This document shows, in pieces, positions 1 through 7,332 of a stretch of DNA of 54,869 nt. Position numbers and translations under genes: made by a program. The DNA lies in contig NZ_JAUXOV010000045.1 in assembly GCF_030684215.1 (NCBI RefSeq), positions 1 through 54,869 on the forward strand, written 5' to 3'. Position 1 is the first letter of the stretch. The number at the start of each line of letters is the position of its first letter. Under the pieces are notes generated by a model. The model worked only from the letters and a program-made list of their open reading frames with translations. It had not been told where the DNA came from and ran no database searches. This stretch comes from Pseudotabrizicola sp. GTDB lineage: Bacteria; Pseudomonadota; Alphaproteobacteria; Rhodobacterales; Rhodobacteraceae.

Positions 1-1
1 T

Positions 2-136
2 TTCCTGCGTTATGACCTGCCACCGCTGCCCTATGGACAGCGCTATGCGATCGTTGACGACCGGATCGTGGTGATCGAAGCTGAAAGCTACAAGATCCTG
101 CAGTTGATCCAGATTTTCACTTCCCTCGACAACTGA
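2..136 (+). CDS. C-terminal fragment of an RcnB-like periplasmic protein
   Basis: The window opens inside a gene. The frame starting at base 2 stays open to a TGA at 134-136 and gives about 44 residues. They contain a YDLPPLPYGQRYAIVDD stretch followed by an IVVIEAES segment and a hydrophobic end. This Pro-rich, Tyr-Gly-x-Arg-Tyr pattern followed by a hydrophobic strand is typical of the C-terminus of RcnB-type (YohN) periplasmic proteins, which are linked to nickel/cobalt homeostasis. The N-terminus lies outside the window, so the family call rests on the tail only. A metal-stress role would fit the copper genes that follow. Confidence 0.5.
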   Translation, partial: FLRYDLPPLPYGQRYAIVDDRIVVIEAESYKILQLIQIFTSLDN

Positions 137-466
137 GGCGTGCTGGAACTTTCGTCAATCGAAGGGCATCCCTTGGGTCCGTTCGGTCTTCGCCCGATCG
201 GACGACGTCTGTGTTTCCGTCTTTTTCGGAAGCCTGATTGGAGCTTTAGCGTCTGGCCAGAGCCGGAAGTTGTTCAGGCGTCACTTAACAGCATCACGCG
301 CTGCGTTCGATCAGGCGATACATGCAGAGACGGTTGAAGGAACTGCACGTCACCTTTTCAGACGATCAGTGATAACCGCGATGGCGAGGTGCACTCGCCT
401 CAATAAAAGGCGAGCATCCGAGCAGAGGCAGGGGACCATCGAAGTGAGCCCCCTGCGCTCGATCCC
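137..466. other. Intergenic stretch without a recognisable gene
   Basis: About 330 bases between the RcnB-like tail and the convergent DUF305 gene. Short overlapping frames are open but their products look like no family I know. A GCAGGGG/CCCCTGC pair (428-434 and 450-456) could form a weak hairpin downstream of the minus-strand gene. It has no clear T tract, so I do not call it a terminator. Confidence 0.5.
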
Positions 467-901
467 TCACTGGCCGCGTTCAGCCAGCCAGGCTTTCATC
501 TGTGCAATCTCGCGCTCCTGAGCCACGATGACCTCTTCGGCCAAAGCGCGCACTTCGGGATCGGTGCCATGTTCCAGAGCGATCCGCGCCATCGCAACGG
601 CAGCTTCGTGGTGCGGGATCATCCCCACCATGAAATCCACATCCGGATCGCCGGTATAGGGCACCATCATGTCGGCCATCATCTTATCCATGGCGTCGGC
701 ATAGGCGTTCGTGGCCGGGTCATTTGCAAACTCGGGCGGGATAAGCGCGGAATGGTCCATCATGGCCATGCCGTCCATCGAACCGGCGGCCATGTTGCCG
801 TGGTCCATGTTTGAATGATCCATGCCCTCCATCTGGGCAAAGGCAATGCCGCCTGCGACAACGAGGGTGGCAGCGGTCAGGGCAAGTACTGTCTTCTTCA
901 T
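467..901 (-). CDS. Exported DUF305 protein, copper-associated
   Basis: This 144-residue protein begins with a Sec signal peptide (residues 1 to about 22, ending IAFAQ). A Met/His-rich segment with repeated MDH and NMDH motifs follows, then a DUF305 domain carrying the [12 protein letters not shown] motif and a C-terminal [13 protein letters not shown] helix. DUF305 proteins, including cyanobacterial CopM, are periplasmic and several bind copper; the Met/His clusters fit that here. The ATG at 901 is chosen because an AAGGAG box lies about 7 bases upstream; a GTG at 925 is also in frame. The gene follows the copZ-like gene by 20 bases on the same strand, so they are probably cotranscribed from the CueR-type promoter near 1170. 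Confidence 0.85.
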   Translation of the reverse strand: MKKTVLALTAATLVVAGGIAFAQMEGMDHSNMDHGNMAAGSMDGMAMMDHSALIPPEFANDPATNAYADAMDKMMADMMVPYTGDPDVDFMVGMIPHHEAAVAMARIALEHGTDPEVRALAEEVIVAQEREIAQMKAWLAERGQ

Positions 902-921
902 TTTCTTCTCCTTTGGGTCGG

Positions 922-1110
922 TCACGCGGGCGCAAAGCCCGCTTCGGTCAGGGCGGCAACGATCCGGTCCCGCGGCGCCGTGGTGGTCACATCCACACGG
1001 CGGTTGGGCGGATCGGCCTGCACGGTTGCGGCGGCGTCGACGCCCTGGATCGCCTTGGTCACACCCCGGGCACAGCCGCCGCAGGTCATCGTTTCGATAT
1101 GGAACTGCAT
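922..1110 (-). CDS. copZ: CopZ-type copper chaperone (HMA domain)
   Basis: A 62-residue single HMA domain: [23 protein letters not shown] at the start carries the metal-binding MTCGGC motif (Cys 10 and 13), followed by the beta-alpha-beta pattern ending [11 protein letters not shown]. Such proteins pass Cu(I) to the N-terminal domains of CopA in the cytoplasm. GAGGA precedes the ATG at a short spacing. The gene diverges from copA and has its own MerR-type promoter (1144-1174). The CGGC variant of the Cys motif, rather than CASC, is common in alphaproteobacterial chaperones. Confidence 0.88.
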   Translation of the reverse strand: MQFHIETMTCGGCARGVTKAIQGVDAAATVQADPPNRRVDVTTTAPRDRIVAALTEAGFAPA

Positions 1111-1143
1111 TGCATCCTCAATCGGTTGAACTTCGATGCACAG

Positions 1144-1174
1144 GACATGGGGCTTCCAAGCGTTGGAAGGTCAA
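1144..1174 (-). promoter_or_regulatory. CueR-type promoter/operator for the copZ-DUF305 pair
   Basis: Read on the minus strand, TTGACC (1169-1174) is followed by a 19-base spacer and a CATGTC element (1144-1149). The spacer holds the dyad CTTCCAAGCGTTGGAAG (1153-1169). A stretched 19-base spacer carrying a CTTCC/GGAAG dyad is characteristic of MerR-family copper activators. The -10 match is weak, so the exact -10 position is uncertain. Confidence 0.7.
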
Positions 1175-1200
1175 GTGCACGTTTTTGTGTAATTTGCTGC

Positions 1201-1231
1201 TTGACCTTCCAATGATGGGAAGGCCTATCTG
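1201..1231 (+). promoter_or_regulatory. CueR-type promoter/operator for copA
   Basis: TTGACC (1201-1206), a 19-base spacer containing the dyad CCTTCC-N7-GGAAGG, and TATCTG (1226-1231) form a textbook MerR/CueR promoter. Transcription would begin near 1238. This excludes the in-frame GTG at 1235 as the copA start and supports the ATG at 1271. The same TTGACCTTCCAA core begins the opposing copZ promoter. Confidence 0.8.
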
Positions 1232-1270
1232 TGAGTGCGACCCGACCCATATCTGATCAGGACAGTCGCC

Positions 1271-3757
1271 ATGAACGCTCCGTTTACCCCAAAGTCCCCC
1301 GTCACCCTGAGCCTGCCAGTTGAGGGTATGACCTGCGCCTCCTGCGTGGTGCGGGTGGAACGTGCGCTGGCGGCGGTGCCGGGCGTCACGTCTGCGACGG
1401 TCAATCTGGCCACCGAACGGGCCGAGGTGTCGTCAGCAGCACCGATTGACCGAGCGGCACTGATCGCCGCAGTGGACAGAGTGGGCTATACCGTGCCTTC
1501 GCAGACGGTGGACATCGCCATCGAGGGCATGACCTGCGCCTCTTGCGTGGCGCGGGTGGAACGGGCCCTGACCGCCGTGCCGGGCGTTGCTTCGGCCAGC
1601 GTCAATCTGGCCACCGAACGGGCCACCGTGACCGGGACGGCAGATGCCACCCTGTTGCAACAGGCGATCGAGGGCGTCGGTTATGGTGCGCGGCTGGTTC
1701 AAGCCTCGGCCACGAGCGATGCAGAAGGGGTGGCGCGCAAAGAGGCTGAAGAAGCATTGCTCCGTCGCGACCTGATGATCGCTGCAGCGCTGACCCTGCC
1801 GGTGTTCGCGCTGGAGATGGGCTCGCATCTCTTCGCGCCACTGCACCATCTGATCATGACTACCATCGGTATGCAGACAAGCTGGGTGCTGCAGTTCGTG
1901 CTGACCTCGCTGGTCCTTCTTGGACCAGGGCGGCGGTTTTACCTCAAGGGCTATCCCGCGCTGTGGCGGCTGACGCCCGACATGAACAGTCTTGTCGCGG
2001 TGGGCACGACGGCGGCCTTTGCCTATTCGGTGGTGGCGACGTTCCTGCCAGGCCTGCTGCCGTCCGGAACCGTGAACGTTTATTTCGAGGCGGCGGCGGT
2101 GATCGTCACGCTGATCCTGCTGGGCCGGTTTCTGGAGGCGCGGGCCAAGGGCCGCACCTCACAAGCGATCAGCCGCTTGGTCGGCTTGCAGCCGCGCATG
2201 GCCCGTGTCCATCGCGGTGCTATGGTGGTCGAGGTGCCGATTGCCGAGGTGCGGACGGGCGATCTCCTTGACCTACGTCCCGGCGAGCGGGTGCCGGTCG
2301 ATGGCGAAGTGACAGCGGGCGACAGCTGGATCGACGAGTCCATGATCACCGGCGAACCCGCCCCCGTTGCCAAGGGCGCCGGGACTGCTGTCACCGGGGG
2401 CACGGTCAACCAGACCGGCGCGCTGACCTTCCGCGCGACGGCGGTGGGCGAGGCGACGATGCTGGCGCAGATCATCCGCATGGTCGAGGCGGCGCAGGGC
2501 GGCAAGCTGCCAATCCAGGGCCTCGTGGACCGGATCACCCTGTGGTTCGTGCCGGTGGTGATGGGGCTGGCCGCGCTGATCTTTGCGGTCTGGCTGATCC
2601 TTGGCCCTGACCCGGCGCTGACCTTCGGTCTGGTAAACGCTGTGGCGGTCCTCATCATTGCTTGCCCCTGTGCGATGGGGCTGGCAACGCCCACCTCCAT
2701 TATGGTGGGCACCGGGCGTGGGGCCGAACTTGGGGTGCTGTTCCGCAAGGGCGAGGCGTTGCAGGCGCTGCAATCCGTCCGTGTCGTGGCGCTGGACAAG
2801 ACCGGAACGCTGACGGCGGGCAAGCCTGCGCTGACCGACCTGATCCTTGCCCCCGGGTTTGACCGGGCAAAAGTGCTGGCGTTGGTGGCATCAGTCGAGG
2901 CCAGATCGGAACACCCCATCGCCCGCGCCATCGTGTCAGCAGCCGAGGCCGAGGGGTTGCAGCTTCCCGCCGTGACTGGCTTTGCGTCGGAAACCGGGTT
3001 TGGCGTCAAGGCCATGGCCGGCGACGTTCAAGTGCAGATCGGCGCAGACCGCTATATGGCCCAACTGGGTCTGGACGTTGCCGGTTTTGCGCAGGACGCC
3101 GCCCGCTTGGGGGCCGAAGGCAAATCCCCGCTTTACGCGGCCATCGGGGGGCGGTTGGCCGCGATGATGGCCGTGGCCGATCCTATCAAGCCCACGACCC
3201 CGGCGGCGATCACGGCGTTGCATGATCTTGGCCTGAAGGTCGCGATGATCACTGGCGACAACGCCCGCACCGCACAGGCCATCGCCCGCCAACTGGGCAT
3301 TGATGCCGTGGTGGCCGAGGTCCTGCCGGGCGGCAAGGTCGAAGCGATCAAGCGCCTGCGCGCAGACCATGGACCGCTGGCCTTTGTCGGGGACGGCATC
3401 AACGACGCCCCGGCCCTGGCCGAGGCGGATGTGGGCCTTGCCATCGGCACTGGCACCGACATTGCCATCGAGGCGGCGGATGTGGTGCTGATGTCGGGCC
3501 GATTGACCGGCGTGCCTGATGCCATCGCGCTCAGCCGGGCCACGATGGGCAATATCCGGCAGAACCTGTTCTGGGCGTTTGTCTACAATGCGGCCCTGAT
3601 CCCGGTGGCGGCGGGGGTGCTCTATCCAGCCTTCGGCATTCTGCTGTCGCCCGTGTTTGCGGCGGGGGCCATGGCGCTGTCCAGCGTGTTCGTGCTGGGC
3701 AATGCCCTGCGCCTGCGCCGCTTCCAGCCAACGCAAACCAAAGGAGAACTGGCATGA
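1271..3757 (+). CDS. copA: Cu(I)-exporting P1B-type ATPase
   Basis: An 828-residue inner-membrane pump that exports Cu(I) using ATP. It has two N-terminal HMA domains (GMTCASC at residues 19-25 and 86-92), membrane helices, an actuator domain with ITGEP, the transport motif CPC (Cys 465 and 467) inside [13 protein letters not shown], the phosphorylation motif DKTGT (Asp 509), the HP motif SEHPIA and the hinge GDGINDAP. Length and order are those of CopA with two metal-binding domains. A CueR-type promoter sits upstream, and the stop overlaps the cueR ATG (ATGA), so pump and regulator are coupled. Confidence 0.96.
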   Translation: MNAPFTPKSPVTLSLPVEGMTCASCVVRVERALAAVPGVTSATVNLATERAEVSSAAPIDRAALIAAVDRVGYTVPSQTVDIAIEGMTCASCVARVERALTAVPGVASASVNLATERATVTGTADATLLQQAIEGVGYGARLVQASATSDAEGVARKEAEEALLRRDLMIAAALTLPVFALEMGSHLFAPLHHLIMTTIGMQTSWVLQFVLTSLVLLGPGRRFYLKGYPALWRLTPDMNSLVAVGTTAAFAYSVVATFLPGLLPSGTVNVYFEAAAVIVTLILLGRFLEARAKGRTSQAISRLVGLQPRMARVHRGAMVVEVPIAEVRTGDLLDLRPGERVPVDGEVTAGDSWIDESMITGEPAPVAKGAGTAVTGGTVNQTGALTFRATAVGEATMLAQIIRMVEAAQGGKLPIQGLVDRITLWFVPVVMGLAALIFAVWLILGPDPALTFGLVNAVAVLIIACPCAMGLATPTSIMVGTGRGAELGVLFRKGEALQALQSVRVVALDKTGTLTAGKPALTDLILAPGFDRAKVLALVASVEARSEHPIARAIVSAAEAEGLQLPAVTGFASETGFGVKAMAGDVQVQIGADRYMAQLGLDVAGFAQDAARLGAEGKSPLYAAIGGRLAAMMAVADPIKPTTPAAITALHDLGLKVAMITGDNARTAQAIARQLGIDAVVAEVLPGGKVEAIKRLRADHGPLAFVGDGINDAPALAEADVGLAIGTGTDIAIEAADVVLMSGRLTGVPDAIALSRATMGNIRQNLFWAFVYNAALIPVAAGVLYPAFGILLSPVFAAGAMALSSVFVLGNALRLRRFQPTQTKGELA

Positions 3758-4191
3758 ACATCGGAGAAGCCGCAAAAAACTCAGGCGTATCGGCCAAGAT
3801 GATCCGCTACTATGAGCAGACGGGCTTGATCCCCTCTGCCGGGCGCTCCGCATCGGGCTATCGCACCTACACCGGCACTGATGTCCAGATGCTGCGCTTC
3901 ATCCGTCGCGCCCGAGATCTCGGGTTTCAGGTTGAGGCGATCGGCGAACTGCTTGCCCTTTGGCGGGACCGCAGCCGTCAGAGTGCGGATGTGAAGCGGC
4001 TGGCACAGGCGCAGATCGCCGGTCTGCGCCGCAAGATCATCGAGATGGAAAGCATGGTCGCCACGCTTGATCATCTGGCGCAAGGCTGTTCGGGCGATCA
4101 TCGGCCCGATTGCCCGATCCTTGCTGATCTGGAGGGGGAGGCATCGCTCGTTGCTCCCGCCTGCCACAGCGGGCCGGGCTTCAATCGGTAA
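3754..4191 (+). CDS. cueR: CueR-type MerR-family copper-responsive regulator
   Basis: This 145-residue protein has an N-terminal MerR winged helix ([32 protein letters not shown]), a long dimerisation helix and a C-terminal metal loop CSGDHRPDC, with Cys 112 and Cys 120 spaced as in Cu(I) sensors (C-x7-C). Members bend a 19-base-spacer promoter to activate copA. Two such promoters are present at 1144-1174 and 1201-1231, so this protein is their likely activator. Its start codon overlaps the copA stop. The tail after the metal loop (about 25 residues with one extra Cys) is a little longer than in E. coli CueR. Confidence 0.92.
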   Translation: MNIGEAAKNSGVSAKMIRYYEQTGLIPSAGRSASGYRTYTGTDVQMLRFIRRARDLGFQVEAIGELLALWRDRSRQSADVKRLAQAQIAGLRRKIIEMESMVATLDHLAQGCSGDHRPDCPILADLEGEASLVAPACHSGPGFNR

Positions 4192-4273
4192 CCGCGACGT
4201 CCCGACCACTTGCGTTTCAGTGATAGCGAGCCAAACGTTCGCTCAACCTCAATAAATCTGCTGGAGAAACCCA

Positions 4274-4747
4274 ATGACCCTACATCGTCGCCATTTCCTG
4301 TCCGGTTCCACCAGTTTGATCAGCCTCGCTATTCTGCCTGGCCAGACATTCGCTCAAGACTTGGAGACTATAGAAGTCTTCAAGACAGCCACCTGTGGAT
4401 GCTGTCAGGACTGGATCGCGCATCTGCAGAACTCAGGCTTTACCGTCGCGGCACAGGATCTCGAGTATGACGCGCTCGCCGACCTGAAGCAGACGTCGGG
4501 GGTGCCAAACGCCCTTGTGTCCTGCCACACCGGCCGGATTGCCGGCTATGTAATCGAGGGCCATGTGCCCGCCGCCGATATCCGCCGACTGCTGGCCGAA
4601 AGGCCCGATGCCATCGGTCTGTCGGTCCCAGGCATGCCCTTCGGCTCACCCGGAATGGGACCTGAAGACCAGCGCGAAGCCTATGACGTGATCCTGATCG
4701 GGCGCGATGGGGCGACCACGGTGTTCGCGTCCTATCCGGCTGCCTGA
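4274..4747 (+). CDS. Exported DUF411 metal-binding protein
   Basis: A 157-residue protein with an N-terminal export signal (HRRHFLSGS, Tat-like twin arginine, then a hydrophobic stretch ending GQTFA) and a DUF411 domain opening FKTATCGCCQDW (Cys 41, 43, 44). Later conserved parts are LVSCHTGRIAGYVIEGHVPA and VPGMPFGSPGM. DUF411 proteins are periplasmic, occur with copper and silver resistance genes and are thought to bind Cu through these Cys. It follows cueR by about 80 bases and may belong to the copA transcript. A decayed second copy of its C-terminus lies at 5510-5587. Confidence 0.88.
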   Translation: MTLHRRHFLSGSTSLISLAILPGQTFAQDLETIEVFKTATCGCCQDWIAHLQNSGFTVAAQDLEYDALADLKQTSGVPNALVSCHTGRIAGYVIEGHVPAADIRRLLAERPDAIGLSVPGMPFGSPGMGPEDQREAYDVILIGRDGATTVFASYPAA

Positions 4748-4812
4748 AGACGGTCAGGCCCGAAGCAGACAATAGGCCAGGTAAAACTTCTCAACGGCCT
4801 TTCCTGAATGAA

Positions 4813-4836
4813 AACGCCAGCCCGAAGGCTGGCGTT
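4813..4836 (-). terminator. Rho-independent terminator between convergent copper genes
   Basis: A perfect 10-base-pair stem (AACGCCAGCC/GGCTGGCGTT). On the minus strand it closes a TTCG tetraloop and runs into TTTTC. It lies 66 bases after the DUF411 stop and 24 bases after the small Cys-Cys peptide gene, so it can end transcripts from both sides. The T tract favours the minus-strand operon. Confidence 0.75.
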
Positions 4837-4859
4837 CCCCTTGTTGGGTCAAGTGCAGA

Positions 4860-4985
4860 TCAGAAGCAGCACTCGAACATCGCAGCGCAACAAGCCATTA
4901 GATCACCGCAGCAATCCGAGGCCGCAAAGGCGGCGCCGCCAAAGGCAAACAATACTGCCGCAGCAGCAAGTGTGGTTTTCATCAT
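4860..4985 (-). CDS. 41-residue exported peptide with three heptad-spaced Cys-Cys pairs
   Basis: The minus-strand frame starts ATGATG (4985/4982), with AAGGAG 4-7 bases upstream, and ends TGA at 4860-4862. It codes for 40-41 residues. Residues 1-22 are a clear Sec signal (MKTT, then an Ala/Leu/Phe core ending AAFAA). The mature part, SDCCGDLMACCAAMFECCF, carries Cys pairs at 25/26, 32/33 and 39/40, exactly seven residues apart. On a helix all three pairs would fall on one face, which suggests a small periplasmic Cu(I)-binding peptide. It is 36 bases downstream of another Cys-containing exported protein on the same strand and is followed by a terminator. I know no named family for it; the function is inferred from composition and context. 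Confidence 0.72.
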   Translation of the reverse strand: MMKTTLAAAAVLFAFGGAAFAASDCCGDLMACCAAMFECCF

Positions 4986-5021
4986 AGGTCTCCTTGATGA
5001 GGTTGAATTAGAGGTGTCGTC

Positions 5022-5342
5022 TCAACCAAGGGAACGGGGGGGTGGCACATCAGGCTCTGTCAGGATGCCGGCGAACCTCGGAACCTTCGGGACGGGCAGA
5101 ACAGATATCTCGCCTACAAAGGCGGGTGCGGTCTGAACGCCGTACTGGAATGGCACGCCACAGGCCAGAACGCAGACGCCATCATTGGTTTCCATGTCCA
5201 TGCCTGCCATGGCGCAGTCGGTCTGACCCGTCGGGCAATATTCGGAGCTCACCATCACGAGTCCAAGGCCAACCATGATGGCGCAGACCCGCAGAGCCCG
5301 GAAGAAGGAGTTCAGAAGATGCGCAGTCAGGCCACTGTCCAT
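5022..5342 (-). CDS. Small exported or membrane-anchored Cys-containing protein
   Basis: A 106-residue product with a hydrophobic segment at about residues 17-32 (LRVCAIMVGLGLVMVSS). A short loop follows with YCPTGQTDCAMAGMDM (Cys 36, 43) and GVCVLACGVPF (Cys 57, 61), then a Pro/Val-rich tail. The Cys and Met residues in the presumed periplasmic loop fit metal handling. It heads a two-gene minus-strand unit with the heptad Cys-Cys peptide. I do not recognise a named family. The start is uncertain because no strong ribosome-binding site precedes the first ATG. Confidence 0.6.
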   Translation of the reverse strand: MDSGLTAHLLNSFFRALRVCAIMVGLGLVMVSSEYCPTGQTDCAMAGMDMETNDGVCVLACGVPFQYGVQTAPAFVGEISVLPVPKVPRFAGILTEPDVPPPRSLG

Positions 5343-5509
5343 CGCCGAACGGTCAACTACCGGGTTTTTTGATGCAAGTCACAAATCTGACAGCGCGCAG
5401 ACCCTCGATCCCCGATTGCAGCGTTTCCACCAACCCTTTTCGCCTTCATGTTGGGGGGCTGTTCCTCGTTTCTCTTCTTTTGCCCCACAGACCGAACTCA
5501 GTCTGTAAC

Positions 5510-5587
5510 GACCGCGAAGCTCATGACGTCTTCCTGATCGCCCGCGACGGGACGACCTTGGTGTTCACGTCTTATCCGGCGGCCTGA
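5510..5587 (+). pseudogene. Decayed C-terminal fragment of a second DUF411 gene
   Basis: The last 23 codons before the TGA at 5585-5587 read REAHDVFLIARDGTTLVFTS then YPAA. They match the end of the intact DUF411 protein (REAYDVILIGRDGATTVFAS then YPAA) residue by residue, with six changes. Nothing upstream in this frame resembles DUF411, so only the tail remains. It shows that the small-peptide operon was placed between, or recombined with, two DUF411 copies. Confidence 0.78.
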
Positions 5588-6381
5588 ACGGCGCACAGGC
5601 GGCCAGCGACGGTGGCAATCAGCGCAAGGGCCTGCGTCGCACCATCGGCCTCGCCCTTTTCAAAGTCGCCCTCAATCTGGCCCATCTGGTTGGTGACATG
5701 GGCAAAGCACACCACATCCCGCCCCCGCGCGGCGGCAAAGGCATAGAGTGCTGCCGCCTCCATCTCGACAGCCAGCAGGCCACGCTGCGTCATTGCGTCA
5801 ATCGCCGCTGCGGTTTCGCGGAACGGTGCATCGGTGGTCCAGTTCGCGCCCTGCAAAACCGGCTCTCCAAAAGCCCCAAAGACGCCGGACAACGCTTGCA
5901 GCAGATACGCGGGGGCTTCGCTGAAATCGGCGGGCGGCATGTAGTGATAACTGGTGCCCTCATCCCGCAAAGCCCGATCAATCAGGATAAAGCAGGGTAG
6001 CCGGTCCATCGGTGCCAGTTGCCCCGATGAGGTGATGCTGATCAAAAGCTCACAACCGCTCGCAAACATCTCCTCGGCCACAAGTACGGCAAAGGACGCA
6101 CCCACGGCACACGCCACAACGCCGATTTCGTGGCCATCGAGCGTGAAGAGCCACAGATCGGTGTGATAGCAGACCCAGCCTTCATGCTTTCGGGCACGAT
6201 CATTCGCACTAAGGTATCGGACGATGTCGCCGTCCGGATCGAGCAGGCAAGTTTTTGGGACGGCGACCTTGTCTGCACCTTTCTGACGCCGCGCCTCGCG
6301 CAGGAGGCTTTCGGGAGTGAAAGCAGAAGGCGCGTCGTAGTGCTTGTCTCGCAGGATGGGTGGGGTTTCATCTGTCGCCAT
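5572..6381 (-). CDS. Nucleoside phosphorylase (PNP/UDP family)
   Basis: A 269-residue protein of the purine-nucleoside/uridine phosphorylase fold. Visible features are a glycine-poor N-terminus with KTCLLDPDGDIVRYL, a central ISITSSGQLAP segment and the conserved LLAVEMEAAALYAFA motif, whose Glu contacts the ribose hydroxyls. These cytosolic enzymes split nucleosides with phosphate. The start at 6381 (MATDETPP) is chosen because the longer frame runs into the upstream gene. The genes overlap by 14 bases, implying coupling. Its substrate cannot be read from the sequence. Its 3' end overlaps the DUF411 remnant tail to tail. Confidence 0.82.
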   Translation of the reverse strand: MATDETPPILRDKHYDAPSAFTPESLLREARRQKGADKVAVPKTCLLDPDGDIVRYLSANDRARKHEGWVCYHTDLWLFTLDGHEIGVVACAVGASFAVLVAEEMFASGCELLISITSSGQLAPMDRLPCFILIDRALRDEGTSYHYMPPADFSEAPAYLLQALSGVFGAFGEPVLQGANWTTDAPFRETAAAIDAMTQRGLLAVEMEAAALYAFAAARGRDVVCFAHVTNQMGQIEGDFEKGEADGATQALALIATVAGRLCAVQAAG

Positions 6382-6748
6382 GTACGAGCTCCCGTCGGCT
6401 GCGCCCGATGCGCCAGTCCATGACCGTTCCCGCACAAAGGAAGACAAACCCAGCAAATTCGATGAGCTGGTTGTACGAAACCAGCATGCTGAAGCCGATC
6501 AGCAGAAAGCCGACCCCGGCGAGTGCGGTCGGGAAAAGGCGGCCATGCCTGTGTCGACGGACGAGAAGCACTGCAAACGTCAACCCGGCAAAGAGAACGA
6601 TTGCCCCGGCCCAAATCGCCTCGTTCAGTGCGATCGTGACGCCAAGCGCACCCAACAGCCCTATCGCCGCGAGTGTGCCGTAGCAGGCGACGAGCGAAAG
6701 GGCTGTGGCCAGAGGGGCGAGCCAATCGCCGGTTTTCTTGTCTGTCAC
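6368..6748 (-). CDS. Small four-helix membrane protein
   Basis: About 126 residues from a GTG at 6748, preceded by GGAG six bases upstream. Four hydrophobic segments are evident: LATALSLVACYGTLAAIGLL; a second starting IALNEAIWAGAIVLFAGLTF; one around ALAGVGFLLIGFSMLVSY; and LIEFAGFVFLCAGTVMDW. A basic loop RRHRHGR separates the middle two. Size and topology recall MerC-type transporters, but the paired Cys of MerC are absent, so I leave the function open. It overlaps the nucleoside phosphorylase start and may share its transcript. An in-frame ATG at 6841 would add a poorly conserved-looking 31-residue extension. Confidence 0.6.
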   Translation of the reverse strand: MTDKKTGDWLAPLATALSLVACYGTLAAIGLLGALGVTIALNEAIWAGAIVLFAGLTFAVLLVRRHRHGRLFPTALAGVGFLLIGFSMLVSYNQLIEFAGFVFLCAGTVMDWRIGRSRRELVHGDR

Positions 6749-6845
6749 ACCTTGCTCCGTTTTGTGGCAAGACCGCGCGCGATTGTCGTGGCGGCAATCA
6801 TGGCTTTCAGTTTCATCCTGGACCGCCTCCATTAGGATCATTTCG

Positions 6846-6950
6846 TCAGGTCAGTCTTTGCAGCCAGCCAGTCGTGCCACCTTCAATCCTGTGCGCGACC
6901 GGGTGGCCAAGCCTGCAAAGCAGTGCTGCCCCTTCAATCGAGCGGCTGCC
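6846..6950 (-). pseudogene. Possible rhodanese C-terminal remnant
   Basis: A minus-strand frame ends with TGSRSIEGAALLCRLGHP and IEGGTTGWLQRLT. This matches the usual end of a rhodanese domain (active-site loop followed by AALLRRLG and an EGGxxxW turn). No upstream rhodanese sequence or start is visible, and the frame runs into the end of the DsrE gene. It may be a decayed single-domain rhodanese of the sulfur block. Confidence 0.4.
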
Positions 6951-6978
6951 AGTTCCGCCAAAGTCAGCATCCCGGCCA

Positions 6979-7332
6979 TCAGAACACCAGAACCTTGTCT
7001 GCAACCAGTGTCGCCTCGGCAAGTTCATCCATGGTGGACCGGGTGGCTCCTTGCATCATGTCCGTGATCGTCAACCCCCGTGCATCCATGCAGGTGCCGC
7101 ACATCAGCACCCGGCCCTTGGCCGACAGAACGCGGCCCAGCATCTTTTCGAGATTGTAGTAGCCTTCAGGCGTCTTCTGCCCCGCCTTGGCGCAAAGCAC
7201 AGCATCGGCCATCAGGAAGACGGTGATATCACCTTCGGGATCGTGCTTGGCCAGCGCATGGGCCATGCGCAAGCCGTTGAAGCTGCGCTCGGTGCCATAG
7301 GGCGGGTCGTTCAGGATGAGGAGGTGTTTCAT
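6979..7332 (-). CDS. DsrE/DsrF-like sulfur-relay family protein
   Basis: A 117-residue protein with the DsrE fold: MKHLLILNDPPYGTERSFNGL at the start, ITVFLMADAVLCAKAGQ in the middle, VLMCGTCMDARGL, and ADKVLVF at the end. Cys 47, 78 and 81 are present, and the CGTC pair sits where DsrE/YchN proteins hold persulfide-carrying Cys. Members shuttle sulfane sulfur in the cytoplasm. The start overlaps the MFS stop by four bases (ATGA), so the hydrolase, permease and DsrE genes form one translational unit. This supports a sulfane-sulfur role. Confidence 0.82.
   Translation of the reverse strand: MKHLLILNDPPYGTERSFNGLRMAHALAKHDPEGDITVFLMADAVLCAKAGQKTPEGYYNLEKMLGRVLSAKGRVLMCGTCMDARGLTITDMMQGATRSTMDELAEATLVADKVLVF

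Noticed and set aside
2080-3015. Long open frame on the minus strand inside copA
   Set aside because: It lies wholly within the strongly supported copA frame; the product is Ser/Thr/Pro-rich with no domain. It is a codon-bias shadow in GC-rich DNA, as are many similar frames here.
6368-6748. MerC-type mercury transporter
   Set aside because: Four helices and size fit, but the Cys pairs needed for Hg(II) transfer are missing and no other mer gene is nearby.
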